Of a stretch of 64,000 bases of DNA, positions 33,778 to 45,834 are shown in pieces. The position numbers and the translations under genes are program-made. The notes below the pieces were generated by a model. The model was given only the letters and a program-made list of their open reading frames with translations. It had not been told where the DNA came from and ran no database searches. Every line of letters starts with the position of its first letter. Position 1 is the stretch's first letter. The DNA is from Paguma larvata (lineage: Eukaryota > Chordata > Mammalia > Carnivora > Viverridae). The DNA lies in NCBI GenBank assembly GCA_030068075.1, contig CM057832.1:77897502-77961501 (forward strand), in the 5' to 3' direction.

Positions 33778-35296
33778 ACGAAAGGAAATAATGCAGATAT
33801 GTAGCTAGGTTCTCTGACCTGCTTTGACTTCTGCAGAGAGGACTTGATGGGGTGTGTAACCAGGAAGGCTTGTCAGCAGATATTTCAGGGAAGATATGTG
33901 ATTGTTTTTCATTAAGAAGGAGGATAATTTTTCAGGAAGCTATCACCCAGAGAATTTCATCCACATAGATGGCCAATTTGCATAAACCAGTATAACCCTA
34001 CTGCTCCTTTTCTTGATTAATAGTCATGGGCTTTGGGAGATTTTTTGCTCGAGTTACAGGAATAATTGTTTCAACTCTCACGCTTGTTTGGCTTTGTGTG
34101 AGACTCAGCCCTCATGTCTACTGAAGGGAATCTAATCATGACTAAATGCAAATTCTACATTCTTTCTCCTGCTTCATAGGTATTGACTAAGCCTACTTCT
34201 CTGAATGTCTAGTCAGAGTGGCTATGCTTTTAGTGAATTCACAAAGCAGTTGGCCCTAAATTCATTTAACAGTCACATTAGCAAGAGTGCCAATTCAGAC
34301 TCTGCTTCCGCATGTGTGTACGGACAGGACAGAAGGAACTGAACATCATTTAAGATGTCATTTAAGAGAAGAGACGTTCTAGGGGAGTTGTACACATGAT
34401 CTTCAAATACCTGATGACCATCGCTTGGAAGGGCACATGTGTTAAATTAGTGTGACTTCAGAGTTTAACTAGTGTGACTCCAGTGATTAATTATTGTGAC
34501 TCCAGAGTTTAAAATAAAGGTGGAAGGAATGGATTTCAGCTCAGTTTATAAGGATGAGCTTCCTAATGTTTAAAGTTGTTTAATGTTTATGAGAAAGAAG
34601 ATATCTAATGCTGAAGTCTGAATGTTTAGGCAAAGGGTGAATGACAGCTCATTGTTTTCTAAGGTCAGACTTATAAGCATCTAGCTCACTGTTCAACTCT
34701 ATGATTCAGTATAATGCATTAGACTGAAGCTGAGATACCATCTATTATTGAAAGGATCCTGATTTGACAATATTTAAGATGTGAAAAATCGAGTGTTAAT
34801 ATTGATGAAATGTATTCTCTTCTTATCCTCTTATTCTGTGAGCAGAGTTTTTGAAACAAACATGGCTTTGTAGTGTTCATCGCTTTCTCTATGTTTACAC
34901 CCTTGCAGTTTGCTTGATCTATTTAGTCCCTGGGTATGCCCGTAGGTTTACATGTTCTGGAAATAACCAAAGGGAAAGATATTTCCTGTTAACTCTTTTG
35001 CAATAAAGTTCATGACCATGTGACTTAGAGTGAGAGGGTTTGGCGAGAGTTTCTTCTGATTATACGCTCAACATACGCGGCAGGCCGATAGGATCATGGA
35101 GGGGTCATACAATGTGTAGGGCTGATGGAAGACTGTTGAAATTTGATATTTTCTTGGGATTTTTTTTGGAATACTAACAAAGCTCACTTTTCAGAACATT
35201 TCACAACATTTTATTTTGATTGATTCATACATAATGATGTATATGTTTGAATTTTCATTTTAGGTTGAATATCCTATAACAATATAAATAATTTTT
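33778..35296. other. 5' flanking DNA with a 22-bp x3 tandem repeat
   Basis: No gene or interspersed repeat recognised. The only structure found is the small tandem array at 34449-34514. Confidence 0.5.
34449..34514 (+). repeat. Tandem repeat, three units of 22 bp
   Basis: Units at 34449-34470, 34471-34492 and 34493-34514 share the core RKTGTGACTYCAG followed by a TTAA-containing end. Copies differ at a few positions and there is no length variation. Confidence 0.88.
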
Positions 35297-35311
35297 CCTT
35301 AATCTTGTTCT

Positions 35312-35521
35312 TTTTTTTAATGTTTATTTATTTTTGAGACAGAGAGAGACAGAGCATGAGTGGGGGAGGGGCAGAGAGAGAGGGAGACACAGAGTCCAAA
35401 GCAGGCTCCAGGCTCTGAGCTGTCAGCACAGAGCCCGAGGCGGGGCTTGAACTCACAGACTGCGAGATCATGACCTGAGCTAAAGTCGGATGCTCAACCG
35501 ACTGAGCCACCCAGGTGCCCC
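35312..35521 (-). mobile_element. Felid CAN-SINE (SINEC type), first of a stacked pair
   Basis: Tail left, head 'gccacccaggtgcccc' right. It is bounded by 'cYttaatcttgttcttt' at about 35297-35313 and again from 35521. Confidence 0.95.
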
Positions 35522-35539
35522 TTTAATCTTGTTCTTTAA

Positions 35540-35770
35540 AGATTTTTTTAAATGCTTATTTATTTTTGAGAGAGAGAGACAGAGAGACAGAGCACAACAG
35601 AGCCCAAGTGGGGGAGGTGCAGAGAGAGAGGGAGATACGAATCTGAAGCAGGCTCCAGGCTCTGAGCTGTCAGCACAGAACCCGACATGGAGCTTGAACC
35701 CATGAACTGTGAGACCATGACCTGAGCCAAAGTCAGATGCTTAACAGACTGAGCCACCCAGGTGCCCCCC
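35540..35770 (-). mobile_element. Felid CAN-SINE (SINEC type), second of a stacked pair
   Basis: Complete reverse copy with an extended GA/CA stretch near the tail. A third copy of 'cttaatcttgtt' follows it at 35770-35781, so both elements used the same target site. Confidence 0.95.
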
Positions 35771-35781
35771 TTAATCTTGTT

Positions 35782-36079
35782 TGAACATGCACATTCTTGA
35801 ATGCATAAAAAACATGAGGAGAAGAAAAGGTTTATGTCATATTTCCCAGTCACCTTTCTGATGTATCTGCATTCGCCTTTGTAGCTGCAATGACTCTTCC
35901 AGTAAAGTTAAGTGGCTCTGGAAATGGCTGCTAGCCCCGATTTCAGAATTTCAGTGCTGGTGATTTTGAAATGTGTTCTTAGCTTGGATGCTGCCATTCT
36001 CTGCTAACTTGTAAGAAGAATGATAGACTTTTGAACTAGTTTTCCAGTTCCCAGTTATTAGAAAATTTGGAAGAAGACA
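35782..36079. other. 5' flanking DNA, nothing recognised
   Basis: Unique-looking sequence downstream of the stacked SINEs. Confidence 0.5.
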
Positions 36080-37250
36080 AATGAACATCAGAAGAGGAAA
36101 AGACCAATACTTAGCTTGCCTGTTATCACATCTAATTTAGCCTCTGGTACAGCTCCCAGATGTTTTTTGTTGTTGTCGTCAAGTGCAAAATGAAGTGCAG
36201 AGATTGTCTTCAAACCAGGCTTTAAAACACTGCTCTGAGAAAAGGACAATAGAAAGCTCATTTTTAGACCAAACTGGTAAAACAAATTACATATACAATC
36301 ACTACTCATTAAATTTTTCTAAATGTGTCTGCGAAACTCACCAGGGGCTCTGAATACTCATGGATGTCCTGGTACCATCATCCATGACAGATATTTTGAT
36401 AGCAGTGTTATTTTCCCCTTAATGGGCTGATGTGGGTGAACCAGGGCCTTGTGGCTCTGTGAAGTGAGTGTTCTTGGATTATGTGCATTGATATATCTGT
36501 GAAAGCCCCTCTTAGCTCCTTTGCAGGGCTTTTATCATTATACCTAAAGAATGAACTTTCAAGGCATCCGGGTTAGCACACAGGCTTTTCATCCCCTAGG
36601 GAGTTTTCGCTTATATCCCCCTTTGCTGACAGCTAAAGGAAAAGGCACACATTTACTTTAAGTCATAACGTGCTGACTTTTTTCTGCTTCCTAATTGGTA
36701 TTTAGCTCTCGAATCTGTCTAATTTGTAAACTGTGCATAATCATTTTGATTTATTTTTGCGACAGGAGAAATCTGGACTGAATTATTATATTTCCATGAA
36801 ATGTCACTAATAATTTCAAATCCATGGACTTAGATCGGGAGCGAGGCAATGCAAAACGGAGCCTGTGGCTTTCTCATTAAATGGTGTTGTGTGTTGCAAA
36901 CACCGTTTCGAGCTTCATTTTGTTTAATATGGGTGTGTGATTTCTAGACACAGGGTTGTTTATAAAGGTGGGAAGTGTGCTCTGTGAGTCCCTTTGCCTA
37001 AAATGACAGGATTAATATTAATGTAGCACTACGCACAGGTCTACAGTTGTGGGATTTTAGAGCTCAATATTCCATTCGTAAAAACAAGTCAATTCCAAAA
37101 CCTCTGCTTAATCAGACTGGCCCCTGACAACTCAGATTACAATTTTCATAACTGGCACTACAACACAGATTTTCCTTCAGCACTTCTCACCCTCTCCCCT
37201 CCCCTCTTAATCCCTTTTCACCTTTCCCCCCTGGAAGGGCCTGGCCTTAC
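36080..37250. promoter_or_regulatory. Candidate conserved non-coding / enhancer region upstream of TRPM3
   Basis: About 1.2 kb without any recognised repeat, 1.3-2.4 kb upstream of the TRPM3 start codon. It is rich in homeodomain cores (CTAATTGG near 36692, CTAATTTG near 36719) and has an OTX/CRX-type GGATTA core near 37009. Coding potential is low. Calling it a regulatory element is inference from repeat absence, motif content and position. Confidence 0.35.
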
Positions 37251-37785
37251 TCCAGTTGGAGAGAGAAAGCTCCATTTCAGAAAGAAATGAAAATACACCT
37301 GTTGCCATTGCAACAGATAAACAACCAGATAGCTCTTTTCAACCAGGACGGATTTTAGGCCTTTTTCCCTTTAATAAGGAGCGAGGTCATTGTTTCAGCT
37401 TCTATAAATTTGTGACACCTTCAATGGCCCTCTCTCATCTGATCAAGGAAATTCCTAAACACAGGATAGCTCAGTCTGGTGAAATAACTGACACAAAACT
37501 GATGAGAGACTGCTGGATTTCCTTCTAATGAGCAGAAGACAGAGAGGTGAACCGAGGTTGGGGTGGGGTTGTCAAAGAATATTCAACACACAGAAGCTCA
37601 CACATCATCCTCATGGTGTTAACTGCCGTATCACCCTTGCCTTGGGAGTGAGAGGGTAAACTGAATACCCGGCTCCTACTGGGGAGAGAAAAAATCAATT
37701 GGTTTAAGAAGTATCAACCCCTCTCTTCCCTTCCAAACACTATCCTTGGCCCTGTCCTCATAGTACCGGTTGCCGAAGATGCTTA
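37251..37785. other. TRPM3-proximal flanking DNA, nothing recognised
   Basis: Repeat-free. The 90-codon + frame at 37256-37528 shows no recognisable domain and lacks supporting signals. Confidence 0.5.
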
Positions 37786-37789
37786 ATTG

Positions 37790-37937
37790 AGGATAGAGCA
37801 GCAAGATTGAGCTAGGGAGATTTTAACCATCCTGATTCCCAGGCTACAGCCAGGCCAATTAAATTAGACTCCGAAGAATATCAGCATAAAAAAAAAAAAA
37901 AAACTCCAATGTGCAGCCAAGTTTGAGAACCAGTGGG
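37790..37937 (-). mobile_element. MER5-like hAT DNA transposon with poly(A) run
   Basis: 'ctgattcccaggctacagccaggcc' and 'actccaatgtgcagccaagtttgagaaccagtgg' correspond to a nonautonomous hAT end ('...gtgcagccaaggttgagaaccactg'). An A16 run at 37888-37903 lies within it. Confidence 0.6.
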
Positions 37938-38169
37938 CTAATCTCAGCAAGCATGAGAAGGAATTAGTGGGGCGTCTGACAAGGAGATGGAGCTCCCCTA
38001 AGGATACTTAGTTGGTGCTCCAAAGAGGAGAAAGGGAAGAAAGAGAAAAGGAAAACAGGTTGCATGCTTCTTGTCTTTCTCCAAGTCAACTGGAGTCTCC
38101 TAGTGTAGATAACTTAGGCTTGCACCTGCAGCTTCGGATGGGGTGTGGTGGGTTCCCAGGACTGGTGGG

Positions 38170-38810
<641 letters not shown>

Positions 38811-38829
38811 TAGGAACTTGTGGAGCCGC

Positions 38830-39100
38830 CTCTAATGAAAGTGTTGGGGCTGGGAGGAGGGGCAAGAAGCAACGAATTCCCTTTCTTCAGCTAGGGGAGG
38901 GTCTCCTGACGTCTGTGCTGTCTTTGAAAAAAATGGAGAAAATGTTCGAGAGGCGAGGGGCTCACTGTCAGATCAGTAGAGTTTTGCAATTAACAGAGCG
39001 TGCGAGATATTTGCCGAGTGTGTTGTTGTGACTCCTGTAGTCCCCAGAGTCTGTCTGTGCAGCATGTTCGAAGGTGCTCGGCACCCGCTGAATGAGGGCG
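38830..39100. other. Start of intron 1, CpG island shore
   Basis: GC content falls off here; no repeat and no exon recognised. Confidence 0.5.
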
Positions 39101-39420
39101 GAATAGGAAGGGCATGTCATTTTTGACTCTCTTAACATTTGTTCTTTTTCATCCCACACCCCCACTATGTTAATGGGTGCGTTTAATTGTTTGCAGAATG
39201 TTATTTGCATGCGGAGAATAGCAGGAATATCCAGGTGCTTATAATCCTAGGATACAGGATTCAGCGTTCAGAAAACAGTTTTCCCATGCGTCAGCCCCTC
39301 TTCAGTGTCTAATTAATGCAATAAAGCACTCAAGTGAAATTAATATAGGCATCGTTTGTGTGTAGAGAAGTACAGTTGATAAAAACTTTAGCTGCATATG
39401 CATTTTTAGTATTTAAATAT
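39100..39420. promoter_or_regulatory. Candidate intronic regulatory element near TRPM3 exon 1
   Basis: Repeat-free, with a perfect octamer ATTTGCAT (39203-39210, POU-factor site), homeodomain cores TTTAATTG (about 39182-39189) and CTAATTAATG (about 39309), and a TGCATATGCAT palindrome-like site near 39394. Function is inferred only. Confidence 0.35.
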
Positions 39421-42013
39421 TATGTTTTCCTTTAGTCTAGAGGGAGAGAACTCTGTTCCAGAAGAGAGTGCAGAGCCCTCCTGTTGCTCCTAGGGAACAA
39501 GGGTACACCACTTCAACTTAAGAAAAATCATTAAGAACATCAGCATGTGTGTGCGTGTGTGTGTATGTGTGTGTACACTTATGTTTTACATCCAGAGGAG
39601 TCCACAGCAGATATTGTGCTTTATAGAAAAGGAACTGAATTAATTTTTTAAAAGGAGGAGTATGTAAGCATTGTATCTCATAGCATGAAAAATGTTACCT
39701 TCTTCTGTTTTTGGAAGGTATCACTAAAGGATAAAAATTCATCTCCAAAAACCAGGATGTTTAAAACATGACTTCAACAGAATGAAATGTAAACATGTAA
39801 AATTATTGGTGTGTTTATTTTGTTTGCTTGTTCCCCAAAACTAGTAGAAAATGTTATTAGATTTGAAATATTTTTTCGATATTTAGAGTTGTACATAAGT
39901 TTTTTTTTAATTTAAAGATGGATAAAGTGCACTTAAAATGCAATTAATTTTATTCTAGACATTGAAATATCGTTTTTAACTAAAAGTAGACAATATTTTA
40001 AAAAGGATAATATTAATATGAAGGTAGGTTTCTCTGAAACAAGTTATGTAGAAAATGTAAAATTGATGACTTCTGGTTTCCTCCATTATGTGAAGAATTT
40101 TATCCCCCCTTTAATAGAAAGGATTATTTGAAATAACTTTTTACACTGCTTCTTTGATTCTGTTCAACAGGTGTGTGTAGAGCCTATATCAGAAACATAT
40201 GAAGTCTCCACATAACTATAGGTTAGTTTAAATAACTTACAGGTCTGTTACTTAGAATAAAAATATGAGAGAGAGAGAGGGCATAATAGGATACCATGAC
40301 AACAGAATACATCTGGAAAAGTAACTATGTCCTCCTGTTTACTAAGGGCGATGATGGTGCTATATTTCTCTGTAGTACTTGTTAATTGAAACATCAGCAA
40401 TTCAGTTAAAAACCAGTTATGGCAAAAGCCTGTGCATATCCTCACACTGCATGGTGAGCTTCATATTGATTTTGTTCTAAAAATCTAATAGATGCTTCTG
40501 GCCATGATTTGAATTATCAGAATTTTTAAAACAAAGATAATGAGGTTTTGTAAATCTTAGAGCTGGGATGGTGATTTTTAATCAAGATTTGATTCCATTA
40601 GTTGTTAACAAAGACTTTCTACTTCATTCGTAAGTGATACATACCACTTAGTCAAACAAGAGAGAGGAAATAATAATGCTTGCAGCAGACATGCTTATAA
40701 AAGTTTTTAATCTTCAAGGTAAGATTTTTTTCTCCCTCTTAAGGTGAGCTGGTGATATATTCAACTTTCATTGTATGCCATGTAAAAAATAGCTTAAACT
40801 GGATGGGTTAAGGGAAGCTATTAAAGCAGTTAATGTGATTAATGCTGCTTTTTATTTATTCTTGTGAATAAATAACATATACTGTGATGTAACTTTGGAT
40901 CTTATTAATTTTGTGTTATACTTAGAAATATTGTGGCATTCATTCTGATAAAAATCATAGGAGTTTTTTTTTTCCTTTCTTTGAAGACAAAATAGATAAA
41001 TGTGGAAAAATGTAGTCAATAATAAAACATGGGAGCATTCTTAGGTCCTTCTTTCTTTTTCTTTTGAGGATGTAAAATGATTACATAGTTGTTTTATTAA
41101 TGTGGCCTTCGTTACTCTCTTTTCTGCTTTAGTTAGAGTCTTGAAATCACTTCCAGTTAAAGTTATTCCCAGGGAACAATGACAATCCATGACTCTGTCC
41201 CCAGTGGGAATGATTACATTATATCTCATTTTCACTAACAACAAAGCATGCGTACATCATAGATAATGGGGGAGATTTTCTTCAGCAAGGAGAGGGCTGC
41301 TGTATTCTTGATGATCCGGAAATACTTTTCTTCTATGATCTGACTCAGGTTTTTGTGTATGAAGTGTAGGGAAGGTCTGTTTAAATCAACCTTGGTAATT
41401 AGATTTCTTATCTACTTATCACTAAGTATGTGGGGTTTTCTTAGAGATTGGACTGGACCCATGATTTTGATGCCAGTATTAGAAATCAAAAAGTCACATT
41501 TCTGGCAATCTCTTTAGTACTCAGAAAATGGTCCTCTGATGCTCTTTATGGTCTAGGGCAGGCCCACAGAAGGACAATAGGTGCCATCCTTGCCACAGTG
41601 TTGTGGAGCCTGTTTCTATTCCAGCACCAAGCAGAAGCATCACTACTCTGTGCAGGAGTGAGAGGAAGTGGCAGCTGTTCTGGGTCCTCGTAGTGGCATT
41701 TAAAGGCCATGTTTTTAAGTTCTGGCCCGCAATAGTGGATGTGTCTAATAAATCAATCCTTGCTGATTTGAAAAGATGTTTTGTTCATTTTTCTAATTCA
41801 AGGAATAGTCTTCTTTCCCCTTCTTTTTAGGCTTTGTGGTTGATAATGCGCAGTTATAATCCAATAATCTACAATCAATCTCAAATTATGCCCCAAATTA
41901 TAAAATTCTGATGGAGTTAAGTAGAATTTAATCATATTCATTCCTTGGAATTTGTTCCTTCCTGAGAGTGGGTCATAGATTATTTTTTTAAATCTAAAAC
42001 CAACAGGGTTGGT
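39421..42013. other. TRPM3 intron 1, repeat-poor stretch; (TG)n at 39545-39576
   Basis: About 2.6 kb of AT-rich sequence without recognised interspersed repeats, apart from an imperfect TG microsatellite. No exon is recognisable. The absence of repeats continues that seen on the other side of the promoter. Confidence 0.55.
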
Positions 42014-42176
42014 TCTCAGACTCTTAAGTACTGAGAACAAACTGAGGGTTGATGGGGGCTGTGGGAGAGGGGAGAGTGGGTGACGGGCACTGAGGAGGGC
42101 ACTTGTTGGGATGAGCACTGGGTGTTGTATGGAAACCAATTTGACAATAAATTATATTAAAATAAAAAAATAAAAA
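42014..42176 (+). mobile_element. Carnivore L1 3' end, strongly 5'-truncated
   Basis: About 160 bp matching in reverse complement the 3' end of the young L1 at 28.4 kb: 'gagaacaaactgagggttgatggggg', 'gatgagcactgggtgttgtatgg', 'aaaccaatttgacaataaatt', then an A-rich tail. Confidence 0.92.
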
Positions 42177-43872
42177 CATTATATTCCAAATATAAAGGAA
42201 TTTGATATCAATTTTATAATTCTATTAAAATAAAAGTTATATATTTGCCTTTTAGATATCAACTTGTTTCTGGATATTAATATTTTATATAATGCCACTG
42301 TTAAATTGGTTAATAGGCATACAAGTAATTTAAAACTTCTTTGCCTCTATCCTATACTTTCTGGGATAGGATACTAGAAATACTTTCATATTTCCCAGAA
42401 ATATGAAATTTTTCTCCTTGAAGTATTGTTCTTATTTGTATTACTCGTTTTAATTCTATCCATACAAAAATGGATGGACACCTATTGCAAGGTGACTCAG
42501 CAAGTGCTGTGTGGTATTAGAAATATCACATGTTCACCTCAGCATTAATATTTTTAATTTTGAAAGGTGATTTGCTTCTCTTGTCCCACAACTATTTCAA
42601 GGCTTGTTTTCAAATAGACGCAGATCTAATTTAATTTCCAAGTAAGCTCTGTGTAAAAGAAAGAAAAAAACAAAAGAAACAGTTTTGAGGGAGTAAAATG
42701 ATGGAGTTGTAATTAGAGTTGTTTTTCAACCTTAGATGGCATGCTTGCTTCCACTAATGCTATAATTACCCTTATCAGCAGGTGCCAACCACAGAACATC
42801 ACGCCTTGTGCAGACAAGTGGGCAACTGAGAGAGTAGAGAAACAGCAGCTCCACAAAGTAGACAAATCCGCTACAGCCGGTGACCGAATTCAGTCTTCCC
42901 ACAGCTGTTTGAGATGCTGTGTGTACAGGGAGGATTCCACGAACAAATCTGGTTCCATTTCTGAGGCTGACTTGTCCCTTTTGGGCATAGTATAGGTGAC
43001 TTCCAGCTATTTCTGCCCAAAGCTGGACTCTTCAAGATCTTACAATAAATGAGGAAAAGTGGAGTGGAAGGCAGGGCAAAAGCCAGAAAAACCCATTTCC
43101 CAACCTGCTGCCTGTTTTAGGATTGTGTGGATGGTGAATCTTGCAGTGCTGTGGTAGAAACAGTAGCAAGTCGCTGAAAAGAATCCTCATTTCTTTTTTT
43201 GGTGTTCTAGTATGCTATTGCAGTGTCGTTAAACCTTAATGGTTTGTTCTTGTTACCCAGAGGGCTCTCCTGGTGCAAGCAGATGAATCCCCTGCAGGGC
43301 TAGTCCATTACTGAGTAAACCATTGCTTGACAGGTTGAATTTGGCCTACTGCTTTTTACTCACTGTGTTAATTTTTTTTTTAAAAGGACAATGTGGTATC
43401 ACTCAAGAGTGCAGATGTATATTCTTGTTATTGTGAATTTTTGATGGGAAAGAAAAGCCATTTTCTGATAATGGTTTGTTTTGTGTAAGTATTTCTGAAA
43501 CGTGATCTCTTTTCTAGTAATTAATATAACAACTAACAAGCTTTTTCTCATTGATCATAGTGAATAGTGAAATTAATTTAATTTCACCTTTAACTGGAGG
43601 ATCACAGATATAGTAGATGGCAAGTGAGTAGTTCAAATATTTTAGGTTTCGAGGAGAAAAGTATCTTTGTATGGCGATGCTTCTCAATATGTTTTCAATT
43701 CTCCTAAAACGTATGAGAACAGTTCTTCCTGCCATTTACTGGGATCTTGAAAAACAATGGAATCATTAAAGACCATTTATAAATGGTAGCAAAAGATTAT
43801 TCATTTGTCTTGACCAGCTGTGATGGTCTGTGCAATGGTTTTATTTATTTATTTATTTTTTGTTTCTTTGTT
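42177..43872. other. TRPM3 intron 1, nothing recognised
   Basis: Unique-looking AT-rich intron sequence. The 84-codon + frame at 42741-42995 has no recognisable domain or splice-site support. Confidence 0.5.
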
Positions 43873-44071
43873 TCTTTTTTTTTTTAATGTTTATTTATTT
43901 GAGAGAGCAGAGAGCGCAGGCAGGGCAGGGGCAGGAGAGGGAGACAGAGGATCTGAAGCATGCTCTGTGCTGACAGCAGAGAGCCTGGTGTGGGGCTCGA
44001 ACCCACAAACCGTGAGATCATGACTTGAGCTGGAGTCAGAGGCTTAACTGACTGAGTCGCCCAGGTGCCCC
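43873..44071 (-). mobile_element. Felid CAN-SINE (SINEC type)
   Basis: Tail left, head 'gtcgcccaggtgcccc' right. The flanks 'ttttgtttcttt' repeat on both sides. Confidence 0.94.
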
Positions 44072-44164
44072 TGTTGTTTTGTTTCTTTCATTTGCAAAGC
44101 TCAGAGATGACTAGTAGAACAAAAATGCAAGGATTATAGAGAACAACATTTAGAGAAACTTTTA

Positions 44165-44265
44165 TCCGTCTAACAATCATTGAGCACCTAGGAAGTGTTA
44201 GGCACTCAGGTAGGTACCAAACAACTTTCCTAATAGAACTGATGGTTTCATACAAGACAGGGATC
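44165..44265 (-). mobile_element. L2 LINE 3'-end fragment
   Basis: 'catTgagcacctaggaagtgttaggcactcagg' is a reverse L2 terminus; diverged. Confidence 0.5.
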
Positions 44266-44569
44266 TGCAAAGCAACCAGAGATGTACAAAGCCTAGCCTT
44301 CTGGTCAGAATACAGTTGAGTAAGGGTTAATGTAGTGAATGCCTGTTAAGGAATGGTGATGCAAAATTTAAATCAGAAGCTTCATGCATTTGATGCCTGG
44401 TACTCAAAAGACAATGAAGAAAAAGAGTTGTGTGAATTTGGTAGTTTGGAAAAAGTGCAATAATATCTTTCTCAGTCATTTTAACTGAGTCATCAGGGTG
44501 GATGCCTGAATGCAGTGAATAGAAGCCAAGGCCAATGAGACAGAGAAATAACAACAACAAAGGCAAATA

Positions 44570-44770
44570 TACTGTAAAGTACTTCTTATATACCAGGCAC
44601 TCTCTAAGCACATCACGTAATTTATTATCCATTGCCTGACTTCAGGGAGAATGTAAGCCTCACAAAGGTAGGGCTCTTTGTTTTCTTGAGTGATTTATCC
44701 AGATGCCTTGAGCAGTGCTTGATGTATAGCAAGCCCTCAAATATTTGTTCAGTGAATTCATTGACCAATT
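44570..44770 (+). mobile_element. MIR piece followed by L2 3' end
   Basis: 44570-44640 resembles a MIR fragment. 44640-44770 reads 'gagaatgtaagcctcacaaaggtagggctctttg...gagcagtgcttgatgtatagcaagccctcaaatatttgttcagtgaatt', a good forward L2 3' end. Confidence 0.65.
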
Positions 44771-45660
44771 AGTAAATGCATTAATAAACATAGTATTTTC
44801 TAGTTAATATGAGGTAGACTTTAAGTTCTTGGCTAGGAGAGCAAAGACAAAGAGGGGCAGAAGAAGTTTTCTTTCCTTTTTCTTTTTTCTTTTGGGCAAG
44901 ATGGGAGAGATTTCAACATGTTTATTTGCTGGAAGAAGAACCTATTAAAGTAGCAGGATTAATAAGTAGAAAGAGAGAATAGCACCGAAACTAGTTCATA
45001 GCCTTGGAAGAGCTGAGATTTGTTTTAATTGGAGAGCTGAAGACCTACTCTTTTGTCTGCCCTCTCTTTGTCTTATGAACTTGCTTGGTCAAAATTGGAC
45101 CAGATCGTTAATTCTTTTGCAGGTTTTACTTAGTATATATTTAGTCTATACTGTTGGTAAATTAATTCACAAGTTATGCTAAAAGTATGTATTTTATGAA
45201 AACTTTAATTAGTAATTCAGAGATTGCTGAAATGTAACTTTGTATCTTCCTTTGGCCTCTCTAAATACCACAAGAATTGTGAGAAAATTCTGAGATTTCA
45301 GTAAAGTGGGAATCACTACTTTAGTTCTCCTGAAGATAGTTATCTAAGTTCAGAGTTGACATGTCAAACTGCCAATCCATACATTCAATGTCATGAGACT
45401 GCACATTCGTGAAAAATCCCTCTCTAGAATACCAGAACTTCAATCACAAAACTGTCACAAAAAAGGGAACACTCATGGTAATAACCGGCGAGGTTTTTGT
45501 CCTCTCTGAAGGTTGATTTTCCTGGGACTTCCTTGGGAATGAACTTTACAACAGTGAGGTTAAGAGGGAGGGCTATACATGCTAAGTGTTTCTACAAGGC
45601 TCAGGTTGAATGCAGGTCATCTCTTCTTTGGGAGTTGTATGGAAAATCCAACTGATCTTG
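44771..45660. other. TRPM3 intron 1, nothing recognised
   Basis: About 0.9 kb without a nameable repeat or exon. Confidence 0.5.
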
Positions 45661-45664
45661 AGAA

Positions 45665-45790
45665 CAATATGGTGGCCTTGGAATCAACTCTAGATTGGAA
45701 TCTTGGCTCTGTCAGTTATTAGCTGTGTGGCCGTAGGTGCATTATATTTCTGTGTCTCTTTTTTCCTGAATTCTATCAGGAGAATTCCTT
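45665..45790 (+). mobile_element. MIR SINE fragment
   Basis: 'tagattggaatcttggctctgtcagttattagctgtgtggccgtagg' is a clear MIR core. Confidence 0.8.
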
Positions 45791-45834
45791 CTTCCATTCC
45801 CACTGGGTGTAAGATTCACTCAAGTCCTCTTCTT

